A stretch of 64,000 nucleotides of DNA, taken from contig UCJU01000019.1 of the NCBI GenBank assembly GCA_900472925.1, forward strand, positions 62,001-126,000, written 5' to 3'. The notes under the pieces were generated by a model. The model was not told the origin of the DNA and did not search any database. It saw nothing but the letters and a program-made list of their open reading frames with translations. Shown here piece by piece: positions 26,592 through 36,292 of this stretch. How positions within the stretch are numbered: the stretch's first letter is position 1; each line of letters opens with the position of its first letter. The position numbers and the translations under genes were made by a program. The stretch is from Hyphomicrobiales bacterium (GTDB taxonomy: Bacteria > Pseudomonadota > Alphaproteobacteria > Rhizobiales > Rhizobiaceae).

Positions 26592-27305
26592 ATGCCAATC
26601 AGCGCGACAAAACAGCCATTGGCCGAAGACGACGCCCCTCACCTTCTGATCGTTGATGACGATGCGCGTATTCGCGATCTGCTCCAGCGTTTTCTGGGCG
26701 ACAAAGGCTATCGTATCACAGCAGCCGCAGATGCTGCCGAAGCGCGCCGCAAGATGGAGGGCATCCGTTTTGATCTCCTGATCCTCGATGTGATGATGCC
26801 AGGTGAAAACGGCCTGTCTCTCACCCGTTCTCTCAATGAAAACAAATCCGTTCCGGTTCTTCTTCTGACAGCGCGTTCCGAAGCGGATGCGCGCATCGCA
26901 GGCCTTGAAGCGGGCGCGGATGATTATCTTGCCAAACCCTTCGATCCGCGGGAACTGGTGCTGCGCATCAACAACATCCTGAGACGCAACACCTCGCCGG
27001 ACACGCCGAAAATCGAGCAGATCATCTTCGGCCCCTATAATTTCTCGGTTCCACGCAAGGAACTGCGGCGCGGTGCCGAGGTCATCCGACTTACGGATCG
27101 CGAGCAGGAAATCATGCTTCTGTTCGCACTGCGCGCCGGTGAAACAATTCCCCGCCACGAACTGGTGGATTCGGACGCAGAGGTTGGAGAACGGACCATC
27201 GACGTTCAGATCAATCGTTTGCGCCGCAAGATTGAGGACGATCCCGCAAACCCGGTTTATCTGCAGACGGTGCGCGGCATTGGTTACCGTTTGAGCGTCG
27301 ACTAA
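26592..27305 (+). CDS. petR: OmpR-family response regulator, PetR-like
   Basis: A 237-residue regulator. The receiver domain has the acidic pair DDDARIRD, the phosphorylatable Asp in LLILDVMMPGENG (about residue 64), a Thr in LLLTARSE and the Lys in LAKPFDP. The C-terminal winged helix (about 140-237) contains GERTIDVQINRLRRKIE and ends with QTVRGIGYRL. It starts two bases after petP and is followed after 15 bases by a sensor kinase, its probable partner. Confidence 0.85.
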   Translation: MPISATKQPLAEDDAPHLLIVDDDARIRDLLQRFLGDKGYRITAAADAAEARRKMEGIRFDLLILDVMMPGENGLSLTRSLNENKSVPVLLLTARSEADARIAGLEAGADDYLAKPFDPRELVLRINNILRRNTSPDTPKIEQIIFGPYNFSVPRKELRRGAEVIRLTDREQEIMLLFALRAGETIPRHELVDSDAEVGERTIDVQINRLRRKIEDDPANPVYLQTVRGIGYRLSVD

Positions 27306-27320
27306 CAGCGTGCATCACGC

Positions 27321-28724
27321 ATGCGCATTCGAGTAGGCAGGACAATGGCGAGCCGGGATTTCATGACTGCTGTTAAAGACACCGCTCCCGCCCGGGCTTG
27401 GCGTTTCTCGGCGCGCTGGCTTCGCCACTGGCTGCCGACAGGGCTCTATACACGCTCACTTCTCATCATCATCCTGCCGATGGTTCTGTTGCAGATCGTC
27501 GTTGCCGCCGTATTCATGGAACGACACTGGCAGATGGTGACGGAACGGCTGTCAGCTGCCGTTACCCGCGACATCGCAGCCGTCATCGAGCTGCTGGAGA
27601 CCGATCCGGAAGAAGACGACTATCAACGTGTCATCCGTATCGCTCGGGACAGGCTTGATCTAAGCGTCTATATCGAGCCGAAGCAGGAGCTGCCGGAAGC
27701 GCGCCCGCAGCCATTGTTCTCGATCCTTGATTCCATCCTTGCAGACCAGATCCAGCAACAGATCGGCAAGCCTTTCTGGATCGACACCTTCGGCAACGGC
27801 GCACTGGTGGAAATCCGCATTCAGTTGGAAAACAAGACGCTGCGGGTCTTTACCCGCCGCAGCCAGGCTTACGCATCCAACACCCATATCTTCCTGGTGT
27901 GGATGGGCGGCGCTTCGCTGGTGCTGCTCGGGATATCCATTCTGTTCCTGCGCGGCCAGATCAGACCTATTCTATCCTTGGCAAAAGCGGCTGAAAGCTT
28001 CGGTCGTGGCCAGAAGATAACCGACTATTCTCCCAGAGGCGCCGATGAAGTGCGCCGCGCAGGCCTCGCCTTCATTTTGATGCGCGAGCGGATCGAGCGG
28101 CAGATGGAACAGCGCACCGCCATGTTGAATGGCGTCAGCCATGACCTGCGCACCATCCTCACCCGCTTCAAGCTGCAACTGGCCTTGGCAGGCAACAACC
28201 CCGATCTGGAAGGCCTCGACAAGGACGTGGACGACATGCAGTCCATGCTGGAAGCCTACCTGGCCTTTGCGCGCGACGATGCGGAGGAATCGGTTGGGAA
28301 ACTGGAGCTGGAACCGTTATTCGAAAGGTTCAGCAATGATTTCCAGATGTGCGGCAAAAGTTTCAGCTACCAGCTGAATGGCGTCGATGAACTATCTGTG
28401 CGACCCAACGCCTTTGCGCGCCTGATCGGGAACCTCGCAGCCAACGCCCATCGCTACGCCAATACGCTGGCTGTCGACGTACGCAAGGCCCCAAAATCCA
28501 TCACGCTGATTTTCGATGATGACGGTCCCGGCATTCCGCCGGAAGCACGAGAAGACGTGTTTAAGCCGTTCTATCGCCTCGATGAAGCGCGCAACCTCAA
28601 TGCGTCAGGCACCGGGCTTGGCCTCTCTATCGTTTTGGATATCGCCCGCAGCCACGGCGGCGACGTCACGCTGGACGAAAGTCCGCTGGGCGGACTGCGT
28701 GTCATCGTCAAAATTCCAGCCTGA
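27321..28724 (+). CDS. EnvZ-like sensor histidine kinase
   Basis: A 467-residue membrane kinase. TM1 is about residues 45-65 (LLIIILPMVLLQIVVAAVF), a periplasmic region follows to about 190, TM2 is about 193-213, then HAMP, the H box NGVSHDLRTILTR (His near residue 274), the N box NLAANAHRYAN, G1 DDDGPGIPP and G2 GTGLGLSI. The residue after HDLRT is Ile where most EnvZ-like kinases have Pro. The start is uncertain (27321, 27345 or 27363). It is probably cotranscribed with petP and petR. Confidence 0.85.
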   Translation: MRIRVGRTMASRDFMTAVKDTAPARAWRFSARWLRHWLPTGLYTRSLLIIILPMVLLQIVVAAVFMERHWQMVTERLSAAVTRDIAAVIELLETDPEEDDYQRVIRIARDRLDLSVYIEPKQELPEARPQPLFSILDSILADQIQQQIGKPFWIDTFGNGALVEIRIQLENKTLRVFTRRSQAYASNTHIFLVWMGGASLVLLGISILFLRGQIRPILSLAKAAESFGRGQKITDYSPRGADEVRRAGLAFILMRERIERQMEQRTAMLNGVSHDLRTILTRFKLQLALAGNNPDLEGLDKDVDDMQSMLEAYLAFARDDAEESVGKLELEPLFERFSNDFQMCGKSFSYQLNGVDELSVRPNAFARLIGNLAANAHRYANTLAVDVRKAPKSITLIFDDDGPGIPPEAREDVFKPFYRLDEARNLNASGTGLGLSIVLDIARSHGGDVTLDESPLGGLRVIVKIPA

Positions 28725-28774
28725 CAATTAAAGCTCGCCGCGCAGTCAGGACCGCACGTGTTTCTCTTGAAATC

Positions 28775-29116
28775 TCAACACATCTTCTCGCCATTGGGAA
28801 CGGCCTGTTCCACACTGGCGAGAACGATGGCTCCGTTCTTGTCGGCGAAACCGAGCGTCAGAACTTCGGAGCGGAACGGACCGATCTGGCGCGGCGGAAA
28901 ATTGACGACAGCCAGAACCTGCCGTCCCACAAGCGTTTCCAATGTATAATGAACGGTGATCTGCGCGGAGGATTTCTTGATGCCAATGTCAGGGCCAAAA
29001 TCGATCTTGATCTTGAACGCCGGTTTGCGCGCTTCTGGAAATGCTTCCGCCTCGATGATGGTGCCAACGCGTATATCGACTTTCTCGAAGTCGGCATAAG
29101 TGATCTGCTCGCTCAT
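28775..29116 (-). CDS. csaA: CsaA-type tRNA-binding domain protein
   Basis: A 113-residue protein, the full length of CsaA. The OB-fold is recognised by [20 protein letters not shown] near the N terminus, KKSSAQIT in the middle and the ending [18 protein letters not shown]. CsaA proteins bind tRNA and have been described as export-related chaperones in Bacillus. The ATG at 29116 has AAGAGGG upstream. It lies ten bases after proC in the YbjN-proC-csaA run. Confidence 0.9.
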   Translation of the reverse strand: MSEQITYADFEKVDIRVGTIIEAEAFPEARKPAFKIKIDFGPDIGIKKSSAQITVHYTLETLVGRQVLAVVNFPPRQIGPFRSEVLTLGFADKNGAIVLASVEQAVPNGEKMC

Positions 29117-29126
29117 CGCAGCCCTC

Positions 29127-29945
29127 TTAAACAGCCAGTTCTTCGGCCCGCTTTTTTGCAGCAGCAATGGCCTTATCGAAAAGCGGCTGCATGCCATCGT
29201 CATCCATGAGCACAGACAGTGCCGCCGCCGTCGTGCCACCGGGAGAGGTGACGTTCTTGCGCAAACGCGATGCCTCGTCGGGGGACTGATGAAGCAACTC
29301 ACCAGCCCCCGCGACGGTTTCCCGAGCGAGACGCATGGCAAGGTCCGCCGGCAAGCCGCATTTACGGCCTGCCTCTGCCATGCATTCCACGAGATAAAAT
29401 ACATAGGCCGGGCCGCTTCCCGACAGGGCAGTGACCGCATCGATATCAGCTTCCGTCGCCACCCATTCGACAGGGCCGCTGACTTTCAGCAGGGTTTCGA
29501 CCAATGCGCGCTGCGGCTCTGACACCGCCTCGTTCGCATAGGCGCCCGTCACGCCGCGCCCGACCATGGCGGGTGTATTCGGCATGGCGCGAATGGCGGC
29601 GGTCTGACCAAGATACGACTCGATACCGGCCAAGGTCTTGCCCGCCGCGATGGATACGACAACCGTCTGCGACCCGATCAACGGCTTCAATGGCGGCAGA
29701 ACGGCTTCCATCAGTTGTGGCTTGATCGCCAAAAACAAAATACCCGCTATCGTGTCTTGTGGTGCTTCGGTCAGGTGCGTCGCACCGGCCTCGGCAATCA
29801 AACTCGTCATCGGATCGGAGGGTCGTGGATCGATAACGATGATCGATGCGCCCGGAACGCCCCTTTTAAGCCAGCCCGACAGCAAGGCACCGCCCATATT
29901 GCCGGCACCGATAAGAACGAGTGGACCCGATGCGAGAGACACCAT
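29127..29945 (-). CDS. proC: Pyrroline-5-carboxylate reductase
   Basis: A 272-residue enzyme that reduces 1-pyrroline-5-carboxylate to proline with NAD(P)H. The N-terminal Rossmann motif is [16 protein letters not shown] (about residues 9-24). The C-terminal signature is seen as [19 protein letters not shown] (about 164-182), followed by [13 protein letters not shown]. It starts three bases after the YbjN-domain gene and ends ten bases before csaA, so the three genes form an operon. Confidence 0.95.
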   Translation of the reverse strand: MVSLASGPLVLIGAGNMGGALLSGWLKRGVPGASIIVIDPRPSDPMTSLIAEAGATHLTEAPQDTIAGILFLAIKPQLMEAVLPPLKPLIGSQTVVVSIAAGKTLAGIESYLGQTAAIRAMPNTPAMVGRGVTGAYANEAVSEPQRALVETLLKVSGPVEWVATEADIDAVTALSGSGPAYVFYLVECMAEAGRKCGLPADLAMRLARETVAGAGELLHQSPDEASRLRKNVTSPGGTTAAALSVLMDDDGMQPLFDKAIAAAKKRAEELAV

Positions 29946-29948
29946 GGA

Positions 29949-30449
29949 TCAGGCTTCCCCGACCGTTTCAAACAGTGCCGCTTCCATGGCGGCCTTGGCT
30001 TCCATGCCGGACCAGACAACGAACTGGAAAGCCTGGAAATATTGCTCGCAGGCTTCCAGCGCGCTGGAAAGAAGAACCTCTACCTGCTGGTTCGTCGGCT
30101 CTGCACCACCTGCCAGCAACAAGGACTGACGGAAGATGATGACGTCTTCCTGACGCCACAAATCGAAGTGCCCCATCAGCGTCTGACCGTTGACGTGGGC
30201 CAAAAGGCGAATGACCTCATTAACGCGATGGTCGGCAATTTTGATATCGAAAGCGCAGGCCAGATGCAGCGCTTCAAACTGTTCCATCCATGAAAACGAA
30301 ACATGGTAATCTGCCCAGCGGCCTTCGACCGTCATGGCAATCTCATCTTCGCCGGAGCGTTCGAACGACCAGTCGTTTGACGCGGCAACGAACTCGATCA
30401 TATCGACCGGGTTGGAGTGACGCTCGACTTCAAATTCCATTAGGCTCAT
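29949..30449 (-). CDS. YbjN-domain protein
   Basis: A 166-residue protein of the YbjN (DUF1790) family, which has a fold like that of type III secretion chaperones. FDIKIADHRVNEVIRLLAHVN and GHFDLWRQEDVIIFRQSLLL are the recognisable blocks. YbjN of Escherichia coli affects motility and stress, but no activity is known. The ATG at 30449 has AGAAGG upstream. It is the first gene of the proC-csaA operon, an arrangement common in Rhizobiales. Confidence 0.85.
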   Translation of the reverse strand: MSLMEFEVERHSNPVDMIEFVAASNDWSFERSGEDEIAMTVEGRWADYHVSFSWMEQFEALHLACAFDIKIADHRVNEVIRLLAHVNGQTLMGHFDLWRQEDVIIFRQSLLLAGGAEPTNQQVEVLLSSALEACEQYFQAFQFVVWSGMEAKAAMEAALFETVGEA

Positions 30450-30845
30450 ACGGCACCTTCTCAGCCGGAAATGAATGTTTTGTTTCGCACACAAAGGCAC
30501 AAAAAACGCACACGCAAATGCCGGGTTACAATACTTCAGGATGATGCCCGACGCCGCCAGATTTACACAGTAATCATGTCTGGAGCTTACGGAGTTCGTT
30601 TCGAATCATCATTGAAAATCAGTGTATAACGAGCGAGTCCCCGCGCCACCCCCAACGCCCCGTTTTTACAATCAGAACTGTGTATATCTCCTCGTACGAA
30701 ACCTCAGTTGTGAGTCATAACCGACTCTGCCAATTGTGTTTTTCGAGTGTTTCCACAGACGTTAAAAAAAACTGAATGAAATTGCTTGCTTGCCGCTCCC
30801 GAATCCCCACTGCGGCGCAAACTGCTTCGAAATGAGACAAAAACG
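30450..30845. other. Intergenic region (about 400 bases)
   Basis: It separates the YbjN operon start from the end of the UbiK-like gene, both on the minus strand, so it should hold the promoter of the YbjN-proC-csaA operon. It is comparatively A/T-rich, with no protein-like frame; I could not assign -35/-10 elements with confidence, and I see no repeat. Confidence 0.4.
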
Positions 30846-30877
30846 AAAAATGCCGGCCCCGTGAGTGGGTCCGGCAT
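30846..30877 (-). terminator. Terminator of the UbiK-like gene
   Basis: On the minus strand ATGCCGG pairs with CCGGCAT around a loop with an inner CCC/GGG, followed by five Ts; it starts 26 bases after the stop codon. Confidence 0.8.
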
Positions 30878-30902
30878 CAGAATCAAACGTGTCGATGGGG
30901 TG

Positions 30903-31166
30903 TCAGGATGCGGTGGAGGAGAGCTTCGTTTCCAGCGCTTCGATGCGCGCGCGCAAGGCGTCATTCTCGTCGCGGGCCTGGACTGCCATCTCGCGCACGA
31001 CTTCGAATTCCTCACGCTTGACCAGATCAAGGCTGTTCAGCCAGCGTTCGGCCTGGGCGTGGAAAGCCGTCTCGACTTCCTTGCGCATCCCTTGGGCGGC
31101 TCCGGCTGCGTCCGTCATCAGCTTAGCGAATTCATCGAAAATACGGTTTGTGCCTGTCGTACTCAT
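30903..31166 (-). CDS. UbiK/YqiC-family accessory factor
   Basis: An 87-residue protein of the BMFP/UbiK family. NRIFDEFAKLMTDAAGAAQG forms an amphipathic N-terminal helix, and RDENDALRARIEALETKL is the C-terminal coiled coil that makes the trimer. UbiK helps assemble the ubiquinone-synthesis complex in Gammaproteobacteria, and Brucella has a membrane-fusogenic homologue. It is monocistronic, with a terminator just downstream, and divergent from lgt. Confidence 0.85.
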   Translation of the reverse strand: MSTTGTNRIFDEFAKLMTDAAGAAQGMRKEVETAFHAQAERWLNSLDLVKREEFEVVREMAVQARDENDALRARIEALETKLSSTAS

Positions 31167-31442
31167 GGTGCGATGTCCTCGTCAGTCGTGGAAAAGGCAG
31201 GGCGCCTTTCGGTTCATATGCTCAGGTAGGCACTCGCTATTGAGGTTGCAAGCAAAATAAGAAACCTACCCCTGAAACTGGCGCGCACGAGACCGTCATC
31301 AGACCGTCAAAGAATCGCCTTGACCGCACCCTTTTCAGCCGCCATTTTCCCGCTCTGGGATCGGAATGTTTTTGTAAATCCAACGGATAGTTGGCCACAC
31401 TGATGTTCTCTCCTTCCGCGCAATAATCATGGAATACGCGAA

Positions 31443-32285
31443 TTGTTTGCACCCCTCGCCCAGTTTTCGATCATGCCGTTTCCCGATATCGATCCGGTGG
31501 CGATCCACATAGGGCCTCTTCCGATCCACTGGTATGGCATTGCCTATGTCTTCGGCATCATGCTGGGCTGGTATTATGCGCGCCAGCTGAGCCTGTCTGA
31601 CCGTCTTTGGCCCCACGACAAATCGCCGGTCACGCCCGTTCATCTCGACGATTTCATCGTCTGGGCAGCAGCCGGTATCGTTCTGGGCGGACGCATCGGC
31701 TATATTCTCTTTTATGATATGGGCGCCGTTATCGAAAACCCGATACGAGCCTTGCAGATCTGGAACGGCGGCATGTCCTTCCATGGCGGGCTGATCGGAA
31801 CGACGGTCGCCATGATCCTGTTTGCGCGCCGCAATGGCATTCCCGTCTGGAGCATGTTCGACATCGTCGCGGCAGTGGCACCGCTTGGCCTGTTCTTCGG
31901 TCGCATCGCCAACTTCATCAATGGCGAATTGTGGGGACGATTGACCGATGTGCCCTGGGCCGTCGTTTTTCCGACGGGCGGTCCTTTTCCCCGTCATCCG
32001 AGCCAGCTTTATGAGGCAGGTCTCGAAGGTATCGTGTTGCTGATCGTTCTCGCAGTCCTTATCTACGGTTTCAAGGCATTGAAGAGCCCCGGCACGGTCA
32101 CCGGCGTTTTTGTCTGCGGTTATGCGTTTTCGCGAATATTCGTGGAGTTCTTCCGCGAACCGGATGCGCAAATCGGATATCTCGCCGGGAACTGGTTGAC
32201 TATGGGCATGGTTCTATCGACACCTATGTTCCTTCTCGGCGTATGGGCAGTTGTACGGGCGCGTCGCGCTGCTTCGTCATCGTAA
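31443..32285 (+). CDS. lgt: Prolipoprotein diacylglyceryl transferase
   Basis: A 280-residue inner-membrane enzyme that transfers diacylglycerol from phosphatidylglycerol to the lipobox cysteine of prolipoproteins. About seven membrane segments are visible. The Lgt signature [14 protein letters not shown] (about residues 157-170), the essential H in MSFHGG, and [12 protein letters not shown] are intact. I keep the TTG at 31443 because it is followed by conserved [13 protein letters not shown]; an ATG at 31473 is the alternative. It leads a group with the NDUFAF7-like methyltransferase, pgeF and the M24-fold protein. Confidence 0.93.
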   Translation: MFAPLAQFSIMPFPDIDPVAIHIGPLPIHWYGIAYVFGIMLGWYYARQLSLSDRLWPHDKSPVTPVHLDDFIVWAAAGIVLGGRIGYILFYDMGAVIENPIRALQIWNGGMSFHGGLIGTTVAMILFARRNGIPVWSMFDIVAAVAPLGLFFGRIANFINGELWGRLTDVPWAVVFPTGGPFPRHPSQLYEAGLEGIVLLIVLAVLIYGFKALKSPGTVTGVFVCGYAFSRIFVEFFREPDAQIGYLAGNWLTMGMVLSTPMFLLGVWAVVRARRAASSS

Positions 32286-32299
32286 CCGGGTAGACCTCC

Positions 32300-33400
32300 A
32301 TGCCGACACCGCTCGCACGCCGCATCAAATCCCTCATACGCCTCAATGGACCGATGAGCGTGACGGATTTCTTCGCGCTTTGCCTGGCAGATCCTGAACA
32401 CGGCTATTACAAAACCAGACAGCCCTTCGGCCGCACCGGCGATTTCGTAACGGCCCCTGAGGTCAGCCAGCTGTTCGGCGAAATGCTCGGCGTCTTCATC
32501 GTCCATGCATGGCAGAGACACGGCACGCTCACCAATGCCCGCCTCGTGGAAATCGGACCGGGACGCGGTACCATGATGGCGGATATGCTGCGGGTCATCC
32601 AGCGCATCGCACTTCCACTTTATGAAAGCATGAGCGTGCATCTGGTGGAAACCAGTCCACGGCTGACCGAGACCCAGCAACAGACGCTCTCCAGCCACTG
32701 CGACAAGATCACCTGGCATGAGAGCTTCGACGATGTTCCACCCGGCTTTTTGCTGATTGCCGCAAACGAGCTGTTCGATGCCATTCCCATCCGGCAATTC
32801 GTCAAGACGCCGCAGGGTTTCCGTGAACGGGTCGTCGCACTCGATGCCGACGACGAACTGGTGTTTACCGCCGGGCTTGCGAGCATCGATCCGGACTTGC
32901 TGCCTCTCCTGCCGGAGCGCCAGCCTATTGGAACGATCTTCGAATATTCCCCTGCGCGTGAAGCGGTTATGGCCGCGATTGCCCATCGGCTGAAAAGCAA
33001 TGGTGGCACGGCGCTCATCGTTGACTATGGCCACATCGTTTCCGGTTTTGGCGATACGTTGCAGGCGTTGCGCATGCATGAGTTCGATCCGGTTCTGGCG
33101 CATCCCGGTGAAGCGGACCTGACCAGCCATGTGGATTTTGAAAGCCTCGTCAAAACAGCTGAAGCCAATGGCATACACATCAATGGGTGCCTGCCACAGG
33201 GCGATTTTCTGCATGGGCTTGGCTTGAGGGAGCGGGCGCAAGCACTGGCCGCCAAGGCAACCCCCGATCAAACGCTGGAAATTGCCGAAGCCGTCAATCG
33301 TCTGGCAGGCGAAGGCGTGGGCAAGATGGGTGAACTTTTCAAAGTGCTCGCCGTTTCCAGCCCGGCCATCCATCTACTGCCGTTCCGCGCGCTGGATTGA
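32300..33400 (+). CDS. SAM-dependent methyltransferase, NDUFAF7/MidA family
   Basis: A 366-residue protein of the DUF185 family. GPMSVTDFFALCLADPEHGYY is the N-terminal hallmark; GRTGDFVTAPEVSQLFGE follows, then the SAM-binding VEIGPGRGTMMADMLR (about residues 83-98) and NELFDAIPIRQF. The mitochondrial homologue NDUFAF7 dimethylates an arginine of a complex I subunit. The ATG at 32300 is 14 bases after lgt. Confidence 0.92.
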   Translation: MPTPLARRIKSLIRLNGPMSVTDFFALCLADPEHGYYKTRQPFGRTGDFVTAPEVSQLFGEMLGVFIVHAWQRHGTLTNARLVEIGPGRGTMMADMLRVIQRIALPLYESMSVHLVETSPRLTETQQQTLSSHCDKITWHESFDDVPPGFLLIAANELFDAIPIRQFVKTPQGFRERVVALDADDELVFTAGLASIDPDLLPLLPERQPIGTIFEYSPAREAVMAAIAHRLKSNGGTALIVDYGHIVSGFGDTLQALRMHEFDPVLAHPGEADLTSHVDFESLVKTAEANGIHINGCLPQGDFLHGLGLRERAQALAAKATPDQTLEIAEAVNRLAGEGVGKMGELFKVLAVSSPAIHLLPFRALD

Positions 33401-33546
33401 CATCGGCACCGGGCTTGGGCCAACATCGCGCGAAATCGAAGCAGTGATAAACTGCCGTCTGCATCCCATGTGGTGCGCTTCAATGGAAACACTCGCTCGC
33501 GAATATTCGTTTCAAAATCAGCGACATCCCAAGGATTGATATCGTA

Positions 33547-34341
33547 ATGCAGGACGAAACTCTGCCGCTTCCCCTTCAGAGCCCAATGCTTGCTGCGTCG
33601 ACCGGCAAGCACATCCGCCACGGCTTTTTCACCCGTCAGGGCGGTGTCTCGCAGGGCATATACCGCGGCCTCAACGTTGGGCTCGGCTCACAGGATGACC
33701 GCCAAGCCGTTCTGGAAAACAGACGCCGCGTTGCCGCATGGTTCGGTCTGCCAGTGGAGAAACTGGCGACCGTGCATCAGGTACACTCTCCCGACGTCAT
33801 CGTTATCGATGACACATATGACGGGGACAGACCGCAGGCAGACGCCATGGTCACCGCCACGTCAGGCATCATCCTTGGCGTTCTCGCTGCAGATTGCGGT
33901 CCTATTCTGTTTGCGGATGCGCAAGCGGGCGTCATCGGTGCTGCCCATGCAGGCTGGAAGGGTGCCGTCTCCGGTGTTCTCGAAAACACCATCGACGCGA
34001 TGATATCGCTGGGTGCCAGCCGCGAGCGCATCGTTGCCAGCCTCGGCCCATCGATCAGTCAGGAAAATTACGAAGTCGGGCCAGAGCGGGTCGAAAGCCT
34101 GAAAGAGATGAACCCTGCTCACGCCGCCTATTTATCGCCCTCGCCCAATGCAGGTCATGCCCTGTTCGATCTGAAGCAACTGACGGTGGACCGTTTGATT
34201 ACAGCGGGTGTGACGGCAGAAAATCTGGGTATCTGCACCTACCCTGATGATGACAGCTTCTATTCTTTCCGCCGCACCACACATAATCGGGAACCGGATT
34301 ACGGTCGGCAGATTTCAGCAATAGCAATTCTGGAGAACTGA
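33547..34341 (+). CDS. pgeF: Peptidoglycan editing factor PgeF (YfiH/DUF152 family)
   Basis: A 264-residue protein with the YfiH-type Cu/Zn-binding fold. HGFFTRQGGVSQGIYRGLNVG opens it, VHQVHSPDV carries His ligands, and ADCGPILFAD, AAHAGWKGAVSGVL and PSISQENYEVG give the rest of the catalytic pocket. In E. coli PgeF corrects peptidoglycan by hydrolysing muramyl peptides carrying L-Ser in place of L-Ala. Its stop is one base before the M24 gene; a 146-base gap precedes it. Confidence 0.92.
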   Translation: MQDETLPLPLQSPMLAASTGKHIRHGFFTRQGGVSQGIYRGLNVGLGSQDDRQAVLENRRRVAAWFGLPVEKLATVHQVHSPDVIVIDDTYDGDRPQADAMVTATSGIILGVLAADCGPILFADAQAGVIGAAHAGWKGAVSGVLENTIDAMISLGASRERIVASLGPSISQENYEVGPERVESLKEMNPAHAAYLSPSPNAGHALFDLKQLTVDRLITAGVTAENLGICTYPDDDSFYSFRRTTHNREPDYGRQISAIAILEN

Positions 34342-34342
34342 T

Positions 34343-35494
34343 ATGGCCTTGCATTTCGACGCCGCCGAATTCGAGGCACGCCGCACCCGCCTGACCGACA
34401 AGATGGCGGAAGACAAGCTGGATGCTATCTTGTTGTTTGCTCAGGAAAGCATGTACTGGCTGACCGGATATGACACATTCGGCTATTGCTTTTTCCAGAC
34501 TCTGATCGTCAAGGCCGATGGCACCATGACGCTTCTGACCCGCTCGGCCGATTTGCGCCAGGCACGCCAGACATCCAATATCGAAGACATCGTCATCTGG
34601 GTGGATCGCCTCAACGCCGATCCGACGCTGGATCTGAAAAACCTGCTGAGCGACATGGATCTGCTCGGCTGCCGGATCGGCATCGAGTTCGATACCCACG
34701 GCATGACGGGACGGGTTGCCCGCCTGCTCGACAACCAGTTGTCCAGCTTCTGCCAGATCATCGATTCGTCAGCCGTCGTCAGCGGGCTTCGTCTCGTCAA
34801 GAGCCCCGCTGAGGTCGCCTATGCCAGACGCGCTGGCGAACTGGCGGATGATGCGCTGGATGCAGCGCTCAAGATCATCGCGCCTGGCGCCAACGAGGCC
34901 GATATTCTTGCAGCCATGCAAGGCGCGGTTTTTGCCGGCGGCGGCGATTACCCCGCCAATGAGTTCATCATCGGTTCTGGCCCCGATGCTATGTTGTGCC
35001 GTTACAAGGCCGGTCGTCGCACGCTGGACCCGAAGGATCAGTTGACGCTGGAATGGGCGGGGGTCAGCGCCCACTACCACGCCGCCATGATGCGCACAGT
35101 CGTCATCGGGGAGGTCGAGTTCCGCCAGAAGGAGCTTTACAATGCCAGTGCCGAAAACATCCGCGCCATCGAAGACGTTCTGCGCCCCGGCAACACGTTC
35201 GGCGATGTCTTCGACGTTCACGCCCGCATCATGGACGAGCGTGGCCTGACGCGTCATCGCCTCAATGCCTGCGGCTATTCGCTGGGCGCGCGTTTCTCGC
35301 CATCATGGATGGAGCATCAGATGTTCTATGCGGGCAACACGCAGGAAATTCTGCCCAACATGACGCTCTTCGTGCACATGATCATCATGGACAGCGACTC
35401 AGGCTTCGCCATGACGCTGGGTCAAACCTACCTCACGACCGAGGGTGCACCGGAATCCCTGTCTCGTCACAGCCTTGATTTACTGACGGTCTGA
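34343..35494 (+). CDS. M24-fold (creatinase-like) hydrolase lacking metal ligands
   Basis: A 383-residue two-domain protein: a creatinase-like N domain (FEARRTRLTDKM, SMYWLTGYDTFGY) and a pita-bread domain from about residue 160. The five metal ligands of Xaa-Pro peptidases (D, D, H, E, E) are not kept: the first is E237 (LEWAG), the second lies in HYHAAMMRT, and the last regions read NACGYSLGARF, LFVHMIIMD and TLGQTYLTTEG. This pattern resembles ectoine-hydrolase (EutD/DoeA) relatives, which work without a metal through a glutamate. It follows pgeF after one base. Confidence 0.8.
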   Translation: MALHFDAAEFEARRTRLTDKMAEDKLDAILLFAQESMYWLTGYDTFGYCFFQTLIVKADGTMTLLTRSADLRQARQTSNIEDIVIWVDRLNADPTLDLKNLLSDMDLLGCRIGIEFDTHGMTGRVARLLDNQLSSFCQIIDSSAVVSGLRLVKSPAEVAYARRAGELADDALDAALKIIAPGANEADILAAMQGAVFAGGGDYPANEFIIGSGPDAMLCRYKAGRRTLDPKDQLTLEWAGVSAHYHAAMMRTVVIGEVEFRQKELYNASAENIRAIEDVLRPGNTFGDVFDVHARIMDERGLTRHRLNACGYSLGARFSPSWMEHQMFYAGNTQEILPNMTLFVHMIIMDSDSGFAMTLGQTYLTTEGAPESLSRHSLDLLTV

Positions 35495-35578
35495 TCGCGA
35501 TTTGACTCGCGCCAAGGTCGAACCTTACATTGTCATAATCAGGGAACGACGGAGCATTTTCATGAGGGGATATACGGC

Positions 35579-36292
35579 ATGCGGCGGCTAGGGCTGGTGA
35601 TAGCAATCCCAAGCCTTGCCCTGGCGCTTTCGGCCTGCAATACGACAGATGCCCTGACACCGCAGGTCGATGTCGGCCACAGCAACACGCAGACAACCCC
35701 GGTCAATCAAGGCGATCTGGATCAGATGGCCGCAGCCGCAGATCGATCTCCCAGTGGCGTTTCGTCCCGGGTCCCCGCCTATGCGCCGCAAAATACCCGT
35801 CAGGCTCAAGCGCAGGCGATGACGAGCGGCGCCCAGTTCGGCGAACCGGTGGCGCAACAGACGGCGCAGCCCCAGACACAAACACAGCCGCAGACACAGA
35901 CCGCCTCCCTGCCCTCCGGCTCGTCGTCCGGCACTATTCGTTTCCTGCCCATTATTGGCGCGCCCGTTCAGGCGGTGACGCCACTGTCGCGTCAACTCGG
36001 TGCTGAAGCACGGGCGAAGGGCCTGACCATTCGCCCGTCGAGTGACACGACGGCAGAAAATATCCTCAAGGGATATTTGTCCGCTTTCGCGGATGGTGGA
36101 AATATCACCATCGTCTATGTCTGGGATGTGCTGGATGCCAATGGCGCAAGGCTTCACCGCTTGCAGGGGCAGGAAACGGTCCCCGCGCGCGGCAGCGACC
36201 CCTGGTCTGCCGTCACCGATGCGGCCATGCAGAAGATCGCTGCCAAAACGCTCAACGACTACCAGTCCTGGAAACAGTCGCAGCGGGGATAA
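35579..36292 (+). CDS. Predicted lipoprotein with low-complexity linker
   Basis: A 237-residue protein. The signal peptide ends in the lipobox LALSACN (Cys about residue 20), so the protein should be lipidated after export; lgt lies 3 kb upstream. Residues 45-120 are a disordered Gln/Thr/Pro-rich linker with short repeats of QTQPQ type. The C-terminal half (IRFLPIIGAPVQAVTPLSRQLG to YQSWKQ) is folded-looking and conserved in Rhizobiales lipoproteins of unknown role. The ATG at 35579 is preceded by GAGGGG. Confidence 0.75.
   Translation: MRRLGLVIAIPSLALALSACNTTDALTPQVDVGHSNTQTTPVNQGDLDQMAAAADRSPSGVSSRVPAYAPQNTRQAQAQAMTSGAQFGEPVAQQTAQPQTQTQPQTQTASLPSGSSSGTIRFLPIIGAPVQAVTPLSRQLGAEARAKGLTIRPSSDTTAENILKGYLSAFADGGNITIVYVWDVLDANGARLHRLQGQETVPARGSDPWSAVTDAAMQKIAAKTLNDYQSWKQSQRG

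Noticed and set aside
32120-33373. A 417-codon open frame on the minus strand
   Set aside because: Antisense to lgt and the NDUFAF7-like gene, both with intact motifs.
35562-35591. A 9-codon ORF before the lipoprotein gene
   Set aside because: It overlaps the lipoprotein start without its own ribosome binding site (the GAGGGG lies inside it); too short to support.
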